Source: Nocardia sp. CDC159 (GTDB taxonomy: Bacteria > Actinomycetota > Actinomycetes > Mycobacteriales > Mycobacteriaceae). Taken from it: a stretch of 64,000 nt of DNA. The stretch is from contig NZ_JAMRXH010000025.1 in the NCBI RefSeq assembly GCF_023740735.1, forward strand, positions 1-64,000, given 5' to 3'. The notes beneath the pieces were generated by a model. That model did not search any database and was not told the DNA's origin. It was given only the letters and a program-made list of their open reading frames with translations. Of the stretch, positions 17,401 to 26,046 are shown one piece after another (position 1 is the stretch's first letter; each line of letters begins with the position of its first letter). The position numbers and the translations under genes were made by a program.

Positions 17401-17616
17401 CGGCCCTCCGGCATCCGTGGTCGCCCGGACGGTCCCGACCAGCGCCGACGGCGAATGCCGTCACCGGGCCAAGATCGAGATCGGCGCTCCGGCAGTGGGC
17501 GAACGCGACTACGATGCGCAGTACACCCGTGCGGGTGATCGAGGGGACAGCATCCGCAGGGGGCGGGGTCGCCGGTCGCGGCGACTCGATCGGCAAGCGC
17601 AAGAGGGGTTTTTGAA

Positions 17617-18426
17617 GTGAACAGGCCGGCATGGGCGCCCGAGGGCGTCGACATGACACAGGCGAGCCCGGCACGGATGTACGACGCCCTGCTGGGCGGT
17701 TCGCACAATTTCGAGGTCGACCGCCGCGCCGCGGAAATGGGTAAGCAATTGGTCCCCGATCTGCCCCGCCTCGCGCTGAGCAATCGGGCGTTTCTGCGCC
17801 GGGCCGTGCGCTTCCTGGCCGACGCGGGAATCCGGCAGTTCCTCGATATCGGCTCGGGCATTCCGACCGCGGGCAACGTGCACGAGGTCGCGCAGTCGAT
17901 CGATCCCGAAATCCGGGTCCTCTACGTCGACATCGATCCGGTCGCGGTGACCCATTCGCGAACGATCCTGCACGACAACGACCGGGCCGGTGCGATCCAG
18001 GCCGATCTGCGCAAACCCGATGAGCTGCTGGCCCGCGCGGGCGAGACCGGGCTGATCGACTTCACCGAGCCGGTCGGGCTGCTGCTGGTCGCCGTCCTGC
18101 ACCTGCTGCAGGACGAGGAGCGCCCGGCGGAGATGGTGGCGGCGCTGCGCGCGGCCGTGCCCGCCGGTTCCCATGTGGCGATCTCGCATCTGACCTCCGC
18201 GCAGCGGCCCGAGGACGCGGCCAAGCTGGGCCACAACTCGGCGAGTGTGAGCCGGGTCGGCATCCAGTTCCGCGACCGCGCGGCCATCACCGCCCTGTTC
18301 GACGGCTGGGAACTCGTGGAACCCGGCGTGGTCGAATTACCGCTGTGGCACCCCGAATCCGAGCGCGACCTGCACGAAACCCCGGGCCGCTCGCTTGGAT
18401 TGGCGGGCGTCGGGCGCAAGGCCTGA
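17617..18426 (+). CDS. SAM-dependent methyltransferase, DUF574 family
   Basis: 269 residues. PEGVDMTQASPARMYDALLGG is the signature N-terminus of the DUF574 family (often annotated S-adenosyl methyltransferase), followed by QFLDIGSGIPTAGNVHE (SAM loop) and VLYVDIDPVAVTHSR. These proteins are abundant in actinomycetes and their substrate is unknown. GTG start. It is 18 bp before a PAS-GGDEF gene, so methyltransfer and cyclic di-GMP signalling may be linked. Confidence 0.85.
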   Translation: MNRPAWAPEGVDMTQASPARMYDALLGGSHNFEVDRRAAEMGKQLVPDLPRLALSNRAFLRRAVRFLADAGIRQFLDIGSGIPTAGNVHEVAQSIDPEIRVLYVDIDPVAVTHSRTILHDNDRAGAIQADLRKPDELLARAGETGLIDFTEPVGLLLVAVLHLLQDEERPAEMVAALRAAVPAGSHVAISHLTSAQRPEDAAKLGHNSASVSRVGIQFRDRAAITALFDGWELVEPGVVELPLWHPESERDLHETPGRSLGLAGVGRKA

Positions 18427-18444
18427 GCGCGCGAGGGGTCGACG

Positions 18445-19740
18445 GTGGGTTCGTACGAGCTGGCGGTGCGCTGGGCCGAGGCGCTCGACGGCATCGTGGC
18501 CCCCACCCTCACTCGCACCCAGATCGAGGCCCTGCTGGCCGGGCTCGGCGAGGAGCTGCTGGCGGCCCTGGCCGGGACCGGCGGAACCGATGCCGCGCGG
18601 CTGGCGGCCTCGACGCTGGTCGCGGTCAACTACCGGGACGAGGCGGCGGTCAGTCGGTCGGTCGCGTTCATCTGCCGCGATATGGTCGACGTGCTCTGCC
18701 CGACCGGAAACGAGCCGGAATACCACCGCGTCCGCGATCGCGCGGTCACCGTCGCGGCCGAATTCGCCGCGGGATTCACCGCCGCGCTGCGGACCGCGGC
18801 CCTGGCCGAGCAGGAGACCACCCTGGTCGCGGCGCTGGCCGCGGCCCAGGAGGCCCAGGCCCAGCGGCAGCTGTCGGAGGCCCGGTTCGCGGCGATCTTC
18901 GCCGGGGCCTCGGTGGGCATCGGAACCATCGATGTGACCACCGGAACCGTCCTGGACGTGAATGTCGCCCTGGCCGACATGCTCGGCGTTCCGGTCGAGC
19001 AGATTCCGGGCCGATCGGTCGCCGACGTGCTGGGTATGGAGAACATCGGCCACGCCTATGCGCAATTCGAGCAGCTGCTCACCGGGGCCATCGACCGGTT
19101 CCGGCTGGAGACCGACCACCTCCGTCCCGACGGCGACCACACCATCATCGACCTGTCCATGTCGGCGGTGCGCGATGCCGAGGGCCGGGTGCGCTTCCTG
19201 GTCGGGGTCGCCGTGGACATCACCGAACGCAAGGCGCTGTCGGATCGGCTGTGGCACGACGCGCATCACGACAATCTCACCGGGCTGGCCAATCGCGTGC
19301 TGTTCTTCGACCGGCTCTCGCGGGCGACGCCGCCGATCGGGCTGTGCTACCTGGATCTGGACGGCTTCAAGGAGGTCAACGACGAGCACGGCCACACCGT
19401 GGGCGACCAGGTGCTGGCGGTGGTCGCCGCGCGGCTGCGGGCGGCCGCCGCGCCCGAGGGCCTGGTGGCGCGGCTGGGCGGGGACGAGTTCATCGTCCTG
19501 ATCGAGAACTGCACCGGGCACGAACAGTTGGTGGAGTTGTCGGAGCGGCTGCTCTGCGGCCTGGCCGAGCCCATCGCCCTGGGCGGCCGGGCGATCTCGG
19601 TCGGGGCCTCGGTCGGCACGACGCTGGTCGACCGCCGACCCGAGGCCGTCGACGATCTGCTGCACACCGTCGACACGGCCATGTACCGCGACAAGGCCAC
19701 GCGGCACCGGCCGAAACCGCGTTCGCGTCAACGGCTTTAG
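18445..19740 (+). CDS. PAS-GGDEF diguanylate cyclase
   Basis: 431 residues, no membrane segment. Residues 1-150 are helical and of unknown function, 150-262 a PAS domain (RFAAIFAGASVGIGTIDVTT, then GRVRFLVGVAVDITERK), and 263-425 a GGDEF domain with the active site at 345-349. The inhibitory RxxD is absent. Related actinomycete proteins often carry an EAL domain after GGDEF; this one stops before it. GTG start, in tandem with the DUF574 methyltransferase gene. Confidence 0.85.
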   Translation: MGSYELAVRWAEALDGIVAPTLTRTQIEALLAGLGEELLAALAGTGGTDAARLAASTLVAVNYRDEAAVSRSVAFICRDMVDVLCPTGNEPEYHRVRDRAVTVAAEFAAGFTAALRTAALAEQETTLVAALAAAQEAQAQRQLSEARFAAIFAGASVGIGTIDVTTGTVLDVNVALADMLGVPVEQIPGRSVADVLGMENIGHAYAQFEQLLTGAIDRFRLETDHLRPDGDHTIIDLSMSAVRDAEGRVRFLVGVAVDITERKALSDRLWHDAHHDNLTGLANRVLFFDRLSRATPPIGLCYLDLDGFKEVNDEHGHTVGDQVLAVVAARLRAAAAPEGLVARLGGDEFIVLIENCTGHEQLVELSERLLCGLAEPIALGGRAISVGASVGTTLVDRRPEAVDDLLHTVDTAMYRDKATRHRPKPRSRQRL

Positions 19741-19934
19741 ATATCCATTCCGCCGATCCCGCGGGGGGAGGACTCCGGCTCGCCCGGGGGATCGTCGGTC
19801 CGGGGGTCGGTGGTGACCGAGCCGTGCTCGTCACCGATTTCGGCGTCGCTGGTGTGCGTGGGCCGGGGGTCCGAACCGCCCAGCTTGGCCTTGACCTGTG
19901 CCACCGCGTTTTCGATGGTTTCCCGGATCGACAT
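19737..19934 (-). CDS. Small hypothetical protein
   Basis: 65 residues, hydrophilic: a short amphipathic helix (SIRETIENAVAQVKAKLGG) followed by a disordered acidic Asp/Glu/Pro-rich tail. The start ATG follows GAGGAGGCG. A GGGTAT at 19956-19961 on the minus strand, 22 bp upstream, fits the -10 of stress sigma (SigB/SigF-like) promoters although the -35 half is weak. No family recognised. It overlaps the diguanylate cyclase stop by 4 bp. Confidence 0.6.
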   Translation of the reverse strand: MSIRETIENAVAQVKAKLGGSDPRPTHTSDAEIGDEHGSVTTDPRTDDPPGEPESSPRGIGGMDI

Positions 19935-19997
19935 GATCGCCTCCTCTCCCCCGGCATACCCGGCAGTGCTCCGCCTACGCGAAAGCGCCGATCGGCG

Positions 19998-20552
19998 TTA
20001 CGGTTTGGAGATCGCGTCGCGCGCGCGGTCGAGCATGCTCGCGAACGGGCCCACGAGCATATTGGCGGCCGCGGACTCCACGCCCGGGTGCGGGCGGGTG
20101 GGCGCGGTCTTCTCGGCGAATTCCACGATGCGGCGCATTCGTTCGAGATCGCTCTGGTCAAGCTTGACGCGCAGCTGCTGGAACTCCTCGCTCTCCTCGT
20201 TCCCGGCGTGGTTGAGCACCGCGTCGCGCAGCTTGGCCAGTTTCACGGTGAACTCCGGAGAGGACACGTCGATCGATTCCAATTCGGCGAGCGCGTGTTT
20301 GGCCTTGTTCTCCTCCTCGAGGCGCGCGTCCACGATCTCCTTGCCGTGGTCGATGACGCGGCGGGCGCGCGGATGAACGATCTCCTCCTCGGCGGTCTCG
20401 TGCACCGCCAGCAGTCGGCGCAGCTCGACGAACTTCTCCTCGCGGTCCTCCGGGGCCGCGGCGGCGGTCTCGGCGAACAGCTGACGAATCCGATTGTGTT
20501 GCTCCAGCAGGAATTCGACGACGTCGGCGGAGCTTTCGATGCGTTGTGCCAT
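19998..20552 (-). CDS. Hemerythrin (HHE cation-binding) domain protein
   Basis: 184 residues. The four-helix di-iron fold is indicated by FLLEQHNRIRQLF (His19), LLAVHETAEEEIVHPRAR (His51, Glu55, His60) and LNHAGNEESEEF. Such stand-alone proteins in mycobacteria and Nocardia are linked to oxygen, nitric oxide or peroxide handling. ATG at 20552 follows AGGAGG at good spacing. A SigB/SigF-type promoter lies directly upstream. Confidence 0.88.
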   Translation of the reverse strand: MAQRIESSADVVEFLLEQHNRIRQLFAETAAAAPEDREEKFVELRRLLAVHETAEEEIVHPRARRVIDHGKEIVDARLEEENKAKHALAELESIDVSSPEFTVKLAKLRDAVLNHAGNEESEEFQQLRVKLDQSDLERMRRIVEFAEKTAPTRPHPGVESAAANMLVGPFASMLDRARDAISKP

Positions 20553-20607
20553 GGTTGATACCTCCTGGTCGGCCGGGTGGCCGGGCTGGTAACCACCCAT
20601 CGATGCC

Positions 20608-20632
20608 GTACCCGGGCCATGCGGGCGCAAAC
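20608..20632 (-). promoter_or_regulatory. SigB/SigF-type stress promoter
   Basis: On the minus strand GTTT (20632-20629), a 15-bp spacer and GGGTAC (20613-20608) match the GTTT-N14-16-GGGTA(T/C) promoters read by alternative stress sigma factors of the SigB/SigF group. It is 56 bp upstream of the hemerythrin start. Confidence 0.55.
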
Positions 20633-20640
20633 GGTTGGAA

Positions 20641-21771
20641 TCAGCCGAGAGTTCCGATGGTGGTCACGGGTGGTATCTCCTCGGTGCCGTCGCTGGGCGG
20701 CAGGCCCAGGCGGTGATCGGTGATATCGAAACCACCTATGCCCGAACGGAATTCGTCGACCCGGAAGGGACCGCCCGCATCGGTCGCGAGGGTCGGGGTC
20801 GGACCGCCCGAACCGGTGCGCAGGCCGTCGAGCAGCTCCGTCAGCGCCTCGAGCGAGCCGAACCGCGGCGACCAGCCGAGTTCGGTCCGCGCCCGGGTGG
20901 CGTCCATGAGCGGCAGATGCAGGAAGGCGTCGAGCAGATCGGCCGGGGCCGGGACCAGCCGCAGCCGCCAGGCCGCCGCCACGGCCGAGCGCAGCGCGCG
21001 GGCCGGAACCGGAACCACCCGGGCGCCCAGGAGTTCGGCGAGCCGGTGCGGGTCGACCACGGGATCGGCGGCCAGATTGAACGCGCCCCGTGCCTCGCCG
21101 GTGACGGCGAGGCGGAAGGCCTGTGCCACATCGTCGGCGTGCACGGTCTGAAAACGCAGGCCGCGCACGGCCGGAACGATCGGCACCAGGCCCGGACGGA
21201 CCAGCGGATTGGGCAGCAGCGGTCCCAGGAACAGGCGACGCTGGGCGCTGGCGGCCTGGCGCTGGAAGATGAAGCCGGGCCGCAGCCGGACCACGCGGCG
21301 GTTGGGGTGCGCGCGCTCGAACGTGTCCAGCAGGCGTTCCACATAGGCCTTCTCACGGGTGTAGGCGGCCGCGGGCCAGCCGTGCGTGGGCCAGCGCTCG
21401 TCCACCGGAAGGTCATGCCGCACGGGCGAATACGCGCCCACCGAGGAGGCGTAGACCAGCGTCGGCACCTCGGCGGCGGCGACGGCGTCGAAGACGCGCG
21501 CGCTGCCGAGCACATTGGCGCGCCAGGTGTCCAGCGGTCGTCGCGACGGCTGGATCAGCCAGGCCAGGTGGATGACGGCGTCGGCATCGCGGAACCATGC
21601 GGTCAGGTCGTCGGTGCGGACGTCGGCGCGCGCCCAGTCCGTCCGCTCCGGTCGCCAGTGCGGTATGCGGCAGGCGAGTCCGAGGACGGAATCGATTCGT
21701 TGGTCCCGGGCCAGGGCGGCGACGACCCGGCTGCCGACATTGCCGGTGGCACCAGTTATCACGACGCGCAT
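20641..21771 (-). CDS. NAD-dependent epimerase/dehydratase (extended SDR)
   Basis: 376 residues. GATGNVGSRVVAAL (residues 7-20) is the dinucleotide-binding loop, VYASSVGAYSP holds the catalytic serine region and YTREK gives Tyr137/Lys141. RPGFIFQR and VHADDVAQAFRLA are usual for SDR family members acting on nucleotide sugars or similar substrates. The last 60 residues are Gly/Thr/Pro-rich and not conserved. The substrate is not predictable. Confidence 0.83.
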   Translation of the reverse strand: MRVVITGATGNVGSRVVAALARDQRIDSVLGLACRIPHWRPERTDWARADVRTDDLTAWFRDADAVIHLAWLIQPSRRPLDTWRANVLGSARVFDAVAAAEVPTLVYASSVGAYSPVRHDLPVDERWPTHGWPAAAYTREKAYVERLLDTFERAHPNRRVVRLRPGFIFQRQAASAQRRLFLGPLLPNPLVRPGLVPIVPAVRGLRFQTVHADDVAQAFRLAVTGEARGAFNLAADPVVDPHRLAELLGARVVPVPARALRSAVAAAWRLRLVPAPADLLDAFLHLPLMDATRARTELGWSPRFGSLEALTELLDGLRTGSGGPTPTLATDAGGPFRVDEFRSGIGGFDITDHRLGLPPSDGTEEIPPVTTIGTLG

Positions 21772-21806
21772 ACGTCCTCCTCACGGCGACGGTTGTCATT
21801 CGGCGC

Positions 21807-21831
21807 GTACCCGCTGCGAGCGAGGGCACAC
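21807..21831 (-). promoter_or_regulatory. Possible SigB/SigF-type promoter of the epimerase gene
   Basis: GGGTAC on the minus strand (21812-21807) is preceded after 15 bp by GTGT (21831-21828), one mismatch from the GTTT -35 of stress promoters. It is 36 bp upstream of the epimerase ATG. Confidence 0.35.
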
Positions 21832-21907
21832 GCGCGGGGCGTTTGTGTCGCGCGGCGCCGGGAACGACGAGCACGTCGATATCGGCCGAGATCGAGGACG
21901 GGCGACT

Positions 21908-22969
21908 ATGCGCGCATTGACAGTTGTTCCGGGCGAGGCGGATTCGCTGGCGGTCCGGGAGGTGGACGATCCCCGTCCCGATTCCGACGAGTTGCTGGTG
22001 CGCGGGCTGGCCCTGGGCATCTGCGGCACCGATCGGGAGATCGCCGGGGGCGAGTACGGCTCGGCTCCGCCGGGGCGGGAGTATCTGGTGCTCGGGCACG
22101 AGTCGCTCGGACGGGTGGAGCGGGCGCCCGAGGGCAGCGGGTTCGCCGTCGGGGATCTGGTGGTCGGGATGGTGCGGCGGCCGGACCCGGTGCCGTGCGA
22201 GGCGTGCGCGCACGGGCGGTTCGACATGTGCCGCAACGGCCGCTATACCGAGCGCGGCATCAAGGATCTCGACGGGTACGGCAGCGAGATGTGGTGTGTC
22301 CCCGTCGATTACGCGGTACTACTACCGAAGGAGTTGGAGCGCACCGGTGTGCTGACCGAACCGGCCAGCGTGGTGGCCAAGGCGTGGGCGCAGGTGGACG
22401 CGATCGGCAGCCGCAGCTATTTCGTCCCCCGCCGCGCACTCGTCACCGGCGCCGGACCGATCGGCCTGCTGGCCGCCCTCATCGCCGCCCAGCGCGGCCT
22501 CGACGTCCACGTCCTCGACATCGTCGCCGCCGGCCGCAAACCCGACCTGGTCCGCGCTCTGGGCGCGACCTACCACCACACCGACCCGGGCGACCTGTGC
22601 CGCGACCTGGACCCCGACGTCGTCATCGAGGCCACCGGCGTGGGCCACGTGGTCTTCGACGTGATCGCCGGAACCAGCCCCAACGGCATCGTCTGCCTGA
22701 CCGGCGTCTCCCCCCGCGGCCGCACCCTGACCATCGACGCGAACACCCTCAACCGCACCCTGGTCCTGGACAACGAGGTAGTAGTCGGCTCGGTAAACGC
22801 CGCCCCCGCCCACTACACCCAAGCCGTAACAACCCTCTCCACAGCCGACCCCACCTGGCTCGAATCCCTGATCACCCGCCGCATCCCCCTGGACGACCTC
22901 CCCAAATCCTTCCCACCCACCCACGACGACGTAAAAGCAGTCATAGCCCTCGACGACACCCAACTCTGA
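21908..22969 (+). CDS. Glucose 1-dehydrogenase-like zinc alcohol dehydrogenase (MDR)
   Basis: 353 residues. The catalytic zinc region is ALGICGTDREI (Cys39, Asp42) and LVLGHESLG (His64, Glu65); GAGPIGLLAALIAAQRGLDVHVLD is the NAD(P) fold. The arrangement and the TERGIKDLDGYGSEMW segment match glucose dehydrogenases of the GDH branch. It would oxidise glucose or a related sugar to the lactone. Start ATG at 21908; the frame is open much further upstream but there overlaps the epimerase gene. Confidence 0.83.
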   Translation: MRALTVVPGEADSLAVREVDDPRPDSDELLVRGLALGICGTDREIAGGEYGSAPPGREYLVLGHESLGRVERAPEGSGFAVGDLVVGMVRRPDPVPCEACAHGRFDMCRNGRYTERGIKDLDGYGSEMWCVPVDYAVLLPKELERTGVLTEPASVVAKAWAQVDAIGSRSYFVPRRALVTGAGPIGLLAALIAAQRGLDVHVLDIVAAGRKPDLVRALGATYHHTDPGDLCRDLDPDVVIEATGVGHVVFDVIAGTSPNGIVCLTGVSPRGRTLTIDANTLNRTLVLDNEVVVGSVNAAPAHYTQAVTTLSTADPTWLESLITRRIPLDDLPKSFPPTHDDVKAVIALDDTQL

Positions 22970-23039
22970 CCACCCCGATGCCACGCCGGTGCGTTTCGCC
23001 GCCCTGCTACATGCGCACCCCACGCGGTCATCACCCCGC

Positions 23040-23462
23040 CACCCAAGAACGCCACCTCCGGCACGCAACACGCCACCCAATCACGCGGCACATCACTCCG
23101 AAAACGCAGCGCTACACCCCAACCCGCAGCACGCCGTCCCGTCGCGCAGCACACCCCCGCAACGCAGCACGCCACCCGGCACGCAACACGTCACCCCGCA
23201 CGCAGCACACGCCCCGGCACGCAACACGCCACCCCGCACGCAACACACACCCCGGCACGCAACACGCCACCCCGCGTCCCGTCACACAACAGGCCATCCC
23301 GCACGCACCGCGTCCGCAACACGCAACCCCGTGACGCGGCACGCGCCCCGTCACGCGGTGCACCCCCTGTCACGCGCGCACCAACCCGTCACGCGGTGCA
23401 CCCCCTGTCACGCGACACACCAATCCGTCGCGCGACACGCAACCCATCACGCGGTGCGCCGC
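23040..23462. repeat. Dense short-period repeats, ACGCAACACGCCACCC type
   Basis: About 420 bp of degenerate, C/A-rich repeats on the plus strand. The commonest unit is close to GGCACGCAACACGCCACCCC (for example near 23060, 23217 and 23255) with variants ACGCAGCACACGCC. The right third changes to a longer unit, TCACGCGGTGCACCCCCTGT, present twice (near 23351 and 23390). No gene is credible here; the frames read only Pro/Arg/His/Thr strings. It fills the 22970-23513 gap together with the hairpin at 23472. Confidence 0.75.
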
Positions 23463-23471
23463 CTCCGAATT

Positions 23472-23507
23472 CCCCTGCCTCGGCCGCCCCAGCGGCCGAG
23501 GCAGGGG
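23472..23507 (-). terminator. Perfect 16-bp hairpin, transcription terminator
   Basis: CCCCTGCCTCGGCCGC (23472-23487) and its exact complement (23492-23507) enclose a CCCA loop. It starts 7 bp beyond the HAD hydrolase stop. There is no T tract, as is usual for GC-rich actinomycete terminators. It could also stop transcripts coming from the repeat side. Confidence 0.75.
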
Positions 23508-23513
23508 TGAGGC

Positions 23514-24203
23514 TTACTTCGCCGGGGCGGTGGCCGCGTTGGCGGTGGTGATGTAGTCGATCACCTGGTGGAGGTCGGGGAAGACGCGGTGGGCCAGTTG
23601 GCGGGTTTCGGGGGTGGGGGCTACCAGGTCGGGGATGAGTAGGCAGCGCAGGCCCGCGGCGTGGGCGGCTCGGAGGCCGTTCGGCGAGTCCTCGACGGCG
23701 ATGGTGTGGACCGGGTCGGCGTCGAGGGCGGCTACGGCGGTCAGGTAGGGCTCGGGGTGGGGCTTGCCGCGGGTGACGTCCGAGCGGGTGACGATGGCGT
23801 CGAAGCGGTCGCCGATGCCCGCCACCTGGAGGTGGTGGACCGTGCGCTCGCGGCCGGAGGAGGTGGCGATGGCGCGCGGAATACCCTGCCGGTCCAGCTC
23901 GTCGAGCAGTTCGAACACGCCGGTCTTGGTCTCCAGGCGGCCCTGGTCGACCAGACCGGTCAGCGTGGTGTCGTGCCGGGCGAAGTAGTCGTCCAGGGGG
24001 AATTCGGCGCCGAATGCCTCGGCGGCCAACTCGCGGCAGCGGTCGGCGGGCATACCGATCAGGCTGCGGCAGAACTCGAGCGGCATATCGTAGCCGAGCT
24101 GGGCGCCCGCCAGGGTCAGCGATTCGATGGCCAGCCGCTCGGAGTCGAGCAGCAGTCCGTCCATATCGAAGACCACGGCCTGCACGGGTTTTTCGGCAGT
24201 CAT
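23514..24203 (-). CDS. HAD family sugar-phosphatase-like hydrolase
   Basis: 229 residues. Motif I is VVFDMDGLLLDSE, motif II IATSSG, motif III GKPHPEPY and motif IV VEDSPNGLRAA, all intact, with the helical cap of beta-phosphoglucomutase/sugar-phosphatase relatives. ATG at 24203 has AAGGAG 5 bp upstream; a GTG at 24209 overlapping the previous stop is less likely. It follows the polyol dehydrogenase gene and may dephosphorylate a sugar or polyol phosphate in the same route. Confidence 0.85.
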   Translation of the reverse strand: MTAEKPVQAVVFDMDGLLLDSERLAIESLTLAGAQLGYDMPLEFCRSLIGMPADRCRELAAEAFGAEFPLDDYFARHDTTLTGLVDQGRLETKTGVFELLDELDRQGIPRAIATSSGRERTVHHLQVAGIGDRFDAIVTRSDVTRGKPHPEPYLTAVAALDADPVHTIAVEDSPNGLRAAHAAGLRCLLIPDLVAPTPETRQLAHRVFPDLHQVIDYITTANAATAPAK

Positions 24204-24205
24204 CC

Positions 24206-25759
24206 TCACTCCTTGTCGAATTCGGGCACCAACCGGCGGCGCACGACGCTCGCGACGTCGTCGCGGGTCAGCTCGGCCAGGGCGTCGCCGACCTCGCGCT
24301 CCACGCGCCGCGGTTCGGGCAGCGTGCCGAAAATGTCGGCGCGCCGCAGGAATTCACTCGCCCGCCGGTGCGGATCGGTGACGGTGCGGGCCAGCTCGGT
24401 CAGCGAGTCGGCGCGGTCGTCGATCAGCTCCATGACGGCATCGTCGGCGCCGCAGGCGTCGAACCAGCGTATCCAGCCCGCGACCAACAGCGCCGCACCC
24501 GGGGTGGGGCGACCGGCGCGGATGTTCTCCGACATGGCGTCGATCACGCGCGGAATCATCTTGTCCGAACCGTTGCGGCCCACCCGCGTCATATCGTGGC
24601 GGATGGCCGGATTGCGGAACCGGCGCATCAGATCGTCAACGGTGCGCCGCAATTCGGGTGCGGCCAGCGAGACGGTCGGGCCCTGCTCGGCGAGCATGAA
24701 CTGCCGCGCCAGTGCGCCCAGCGCCGGATCGGAGCTGGCCTCGGCGATGGTGCCGTGTCCGGCGAGGCCGCCGAGATAGGCCAGCAGCATGTGAGTTCCG
24801 TTGAGCAGACGCAGTTTCGCCAGCTCGTAGTCGGTGACGTCGCTGACGAACTGCGCGCCGCCCAGTTCCCAGGCCGGGCGCTCGCCCTCGAAGTCCTCGA
24901 TGGTCCAGGTGAGGAACGGCTCGGCCGAGACCGGTACGCGATCCTCGATGCCGCCCAACCAGTTTCGCGTCACCGCGGCATCGGTCGCGGTGACCGGCTG
25001 CACGATGCGGTCCACCACGCTGCACGGGAACTGCACATTGCGCTCGATCCAATCGGCCAGCCGATCGTCGCGAAGCGCCGCGAAATCGATGACGGCCCGG
25101 CGCAATTGACGCCCGTTGGCGGTCATGTTGTCACAGCTGATCACCGTCGGCGGGGTGCCGCCGCCGCGGCGCACCGCGGCCAGGCCCTCCACCAGCATGC
25201 CGATCGAGCTGTGCGGATTGCTGCGGCACTGCAGATCGTGGCGCACCGAATCGCAGCCGGTGTCCAGCCGTCCGGTGGCCGGGGACAGGCAGTAGCCGCT
25301 CGCGGTCACGGTCAGGGTGACGATCTTGACGCGCGGATCGGCGATGCGGCGGGCGACACCGATGTGATCCGAGGGCGCGTGCACGGCCTCGCGGATGGTG
25401 CCGACCACCTCGGCGCGCACGTCGCTGCCGTCGTGCAGCAGGGTGGTGTAGAGGTTGTCCTGGGCGCGCAGGGCGTTCACGACGTCCGGGCGCGACATGG
25501 CAACGGCGGCGATGCCCCAGCGGCGGTCGCCGGTCTGCTCGATGGCGTGCTGGGTCACCAGCGCCTGGTGGGCGCGGTGAAAGGCGCCGCAGCCCAGGTG
25601 CACGATGCCCGTGGTCAGGCTGCGCGGCGCGAACCGCGGCCGGGTCACGGCCGGCGGCAACGTGGCAAGTCTTTCCGCCGAGAGGCGGGGAACCAATTCA
25701 GGATCAGAATTTTCTGTCAACGCCGGTTCGGCGAGAACGGTGTTCCGTGCCATAAGCAT
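24206..25759 (-). CDS. Mannitol dehydrogenase family (long-chain polyol dehydrogenase)
   Basis: 517 residues of the mannitol 2-dehydrogenase/fructuronate reductase family. TGIVHLGCGAFHRAHQA is the NAD-binding loop, ISCDNMTANG a conserved substrate loop, and KLRLLNGTH holds the catalytic Lys315, Asn320 and His323 (K-x4-N-x2-H). It should interconvert a polyol (mannitol or arabitol) and its ketose. It is the first gene of an operon with the HAD phosphatase. Confidence 0.9.
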   Translation of the reverse strand: MLMARNTVLAEPALTENSDPELVPRLSAERLATLPPAVTRPRFAPRSLTTGIVHLGCGAFHRAHQALVTQHAIEQTGDRRWGIAAVAMSRPDVVNALRAQDNLYTTLLHDGSDVRAEVVGTIREAVHAPSDHIGVARRIADPRVKIVTLTVTASGYCLSPATGRLDTGCDSVRHDLQCRSNPHSSIGMLVEGLAAVRRGGGTPPTVISCDNMTANGRQLRRAVIDFAALRDDRLADWIERNVQFPCSVVDRIVQPVTATDAAVTRNWLGGIEDRVPVSAEPFLTWTIEDFEGERPAWELGGAQFVSDVTDYELAKLRLLNGTHMLLAYLGGLAGHGTIAEASSDPALGALARQFMLAEQGPTVSLAAPELRRTVDDLMRRFRNPAIRHDMTRVGRNGSDKMIPRVIDAMSENIRAGRPTPGAALLVAGWIRWFDACGADDAVMELIDDRADSLTELARTVTDPHRRASEFLRRADIFGTLPEPRRVEREVGDALAELTRDDVASVVRRRLVPEFDKE

Positions 25760-26046
25760 GCACGAGCCTCCGTCTGGGTTTCGTAGCTGCTTTCAAAGCT
25801 GCGGTCAGCACTGACTCAGCAACATTTGCGACGGTAGACGGGACCGCCGCAGATTTCGAGCGACGCGGGTCTCAGACGGCCGGCTTTAACGTTTTCGTAG
25901 CATTTCGGCACCGGGCGCAAACAAGCCGTAAAAGCCCATTTCAGGGGCGGCGCACCGGCCCGCGGGCGAGCCGGTGGACAGCCCCGGACGACGGGGTGGG
26001 TGACCTTGCTCACCGACGTCCGGTTACACCCCCTCAAACCAGACCA

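Noticed and set aside
22989..23510. Coding frames through the C/A-rich repeat patch
   Set aside because: They read only Pro/Arg/His/Thr repeats, have no ribosome binding site and exist because the repeats lack stop codons.
25816..26037. 73-codon minus-strand frame upstream of the polyol dehydrogenase
   Set aside because: No start signal, poor third-position GC and no recognisable product; the region is better read as promoter DNA.
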